Made by a program: the position numbers and the translations under genes | Shown here: piece after piece, positions 6,094 to 6,742 of the stretch | Numbering within the stretch: position 1 is the stretch's first letter | How the letters are laid out: each line of letters starts with the position of its first letter | The notes under the pieces: generated by a model | What the model was told of the DNA's origin: nothing | Seen by the model: only the letters and a program-made list of their open reading frames with translations | The model's database searches: none | Source: an uncultured Campylobacter sp. | Lineage (GTDB): Bacteria > Campylobacterota > Campylobacteria > Campylobacterales > Campylobacteraceae | Direction: 5' to 3' | Assembly: GCF_938018145.1 (NCBI RefSeq) | Contig: NZ_CALIII010000170.1 | Location: forward strand, 1-6,742 | Length of the DNA: 6,742 nt

Positions 6094-6742
6094 GTGAAAA
6101 AATTGATCTTTGTTACGGTGCTTTGGGCGTTTAGTTTTAGCCTCATCGGCGAGTTTTTGGCGGGGCGAGTGGATAGCTACTTTGCCGCGTTTTCGCGCGT
6201 CGTGCTTGCGCTTGGCGTGTTTTTGCCATTTATGATTAAGGATTTTGCCGCGCAAAACCTCGCTCTATACGCCAAAGTAGCCGCGATCGGCGCGGTGCAG
6301 ATCGGCGCGATGTATATTTTTTACTACAACTCGTTTGCCTACCTTAGCGTCGCCGAGGTCGCGCTCTTTACGATATTTACGCCGTTTTACGTGAGCGTGG
6401 TTTACGATGTGCTCGCAGGTAGGCTTAGGCTGCTGTATCTGTTTAGCGTTGGCACGGCGGTTTTGGGCGCGCTCATCATCAAGTACGGCAACGTAAATAG
6501 CGGCTTTTGGCACGGATTTTTGCTTGTGCAGGGGGCAAATTTGTGCTTTGGCGTCGGACAGAGCGCGTATAAATTTTTGTTAGAAAAGCGTGATTTTAAC
6601 GAGCAAAGAGGGGTTTTTGGCTACTTTTTCGTCGGAGCCGCGGCGGTTACGGGCATAGCCTTTGCTATGTTTGGCAATCCTGAAAAGATCAACCTCGACC
6701 TCACGCAAAGCGCTGTGCTGCTGTGGCTTGGCATCGGAGCTA
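6094..6742 (+). CDS. EamA/DMT-family membrane transporter, 3' end missing
   Basis: The window holds 216 codons plus one base of an open frame with no stop. EamA proteins are about 290-300 residues with ten membrane helices in two repeats, so about a quarter is missing. The first repeat begins LIFVTVLWAFSFSLIGEF (4-21), the usual W-A-x-x-F pattern of helix 1. Further hydrophobic segments lie at about 30-47, 60-79, 85-106, 113-130, 139-162, 174-193 and from 206. SVAEVALFTIFTPFYV (85-100) matches the conserved segment of the first repeat, where family members have an acidic residue before a helix and a later proline. Substrates of this family include amino acids and other small metabolites; none can be read here. 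The gene is richer in G and C than the iron genes and is probably unrelated to them. Confidence 0.85.
   Translation, partial: MKKLIFVTVLWAFSFSLIGEFLAGRVDSYFAAFSRVVLALGVFLPFMIKDFAAQNLALYAKVAAIGAVQIGAMYIFYYNSFAYLSVAEVALFTIFTPFYVSVVYDVLAGRLRLLYLFSVGTAVLGALIIKYGNVNSGFWHGFLLVQGANLCFGVGQSAYKFLLEKRDFNEQRGVFGYFFVGAAAVTGIAFAMFGNPEKINLDLTQSAVLLWLGIGA

Noticed and set aside
6265..6513. An 82-codon minus-strand frame inside the EamA gene
   Set aside because: It is antisense to clear membrane helices of the transporter, with a composition unlike a real protein.
1..6742. tRNA, rRNA, CRISPR, insertion sequences or riboswitches
   Set aside because: No cloverleaf, regular repeat-spacer array, transposase frame, terminal inverted repeats or recognisable riboswitch core was seen.

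Overview
The window looks like chromosomal DNA from a Campylobacter of the showae/rectus/curvus/concisus type. This rests on the moderately AT-rich composition, the very frequent AAATTT words, extended -10 promoters without clear -35 boxes, and an iron gene set that matches the Cj0177-Cj0181 region of Campylobacter jejuni in content. The species is an inference; no rRNA or other marker is present.

Layout, all genes on the + strand: (1) 1-474, the 3' end of a TenI/ThiE-like thiamine gene, cut by the window edge. (2) 475-557, a short AT-rich gap with a probable promoter and Fur-type operator. (3) 558-3467, a tight operon of chaN (haem-binding-type lipoprotein), exbB, exbD and tonB, joined by a 9-nt gap, an 8-nt overlap and a 1-nt overlap. 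(4) 3468-3673, a gap with a second candidate promoter, a second Fur-like site and what may be a small gene remnant. (5) 3674-5938, a 754-residue TonB-dependent outer-membrane receptor, followed by a GC-rich hairpin. (6) 6094 to the window end, the first three quarters of an EamA/DMT-family membrane transporter starting at GTG.

The central genes make a self-contained iron or haem uptake module. The receptor binds a ligand at the cell surface. ExbB and ExbD use the proton gradient to energise TonB, which spans the periplasm and engages the receptor's TonB box. ChaN is a lipid-anchored accessory protein of the iron-regulated DUF399 family. Two Fur-like sites, each matching the 19-bp consensus at 12 positions, suggest iron repression of both the operon and the receptor.

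The window does not show a clearly new system. The points most worth a second look are the gene order (receptor downstream behind its own promoter rather than between chaN and exbB), a calcium-loop-like Asp/Gly motif in a predicted surface loop of the receptor, the absence of the histidine expected of classical haem receptors despite the neighbouring chaN, and the coding-like remnant in the gap before the receptor.
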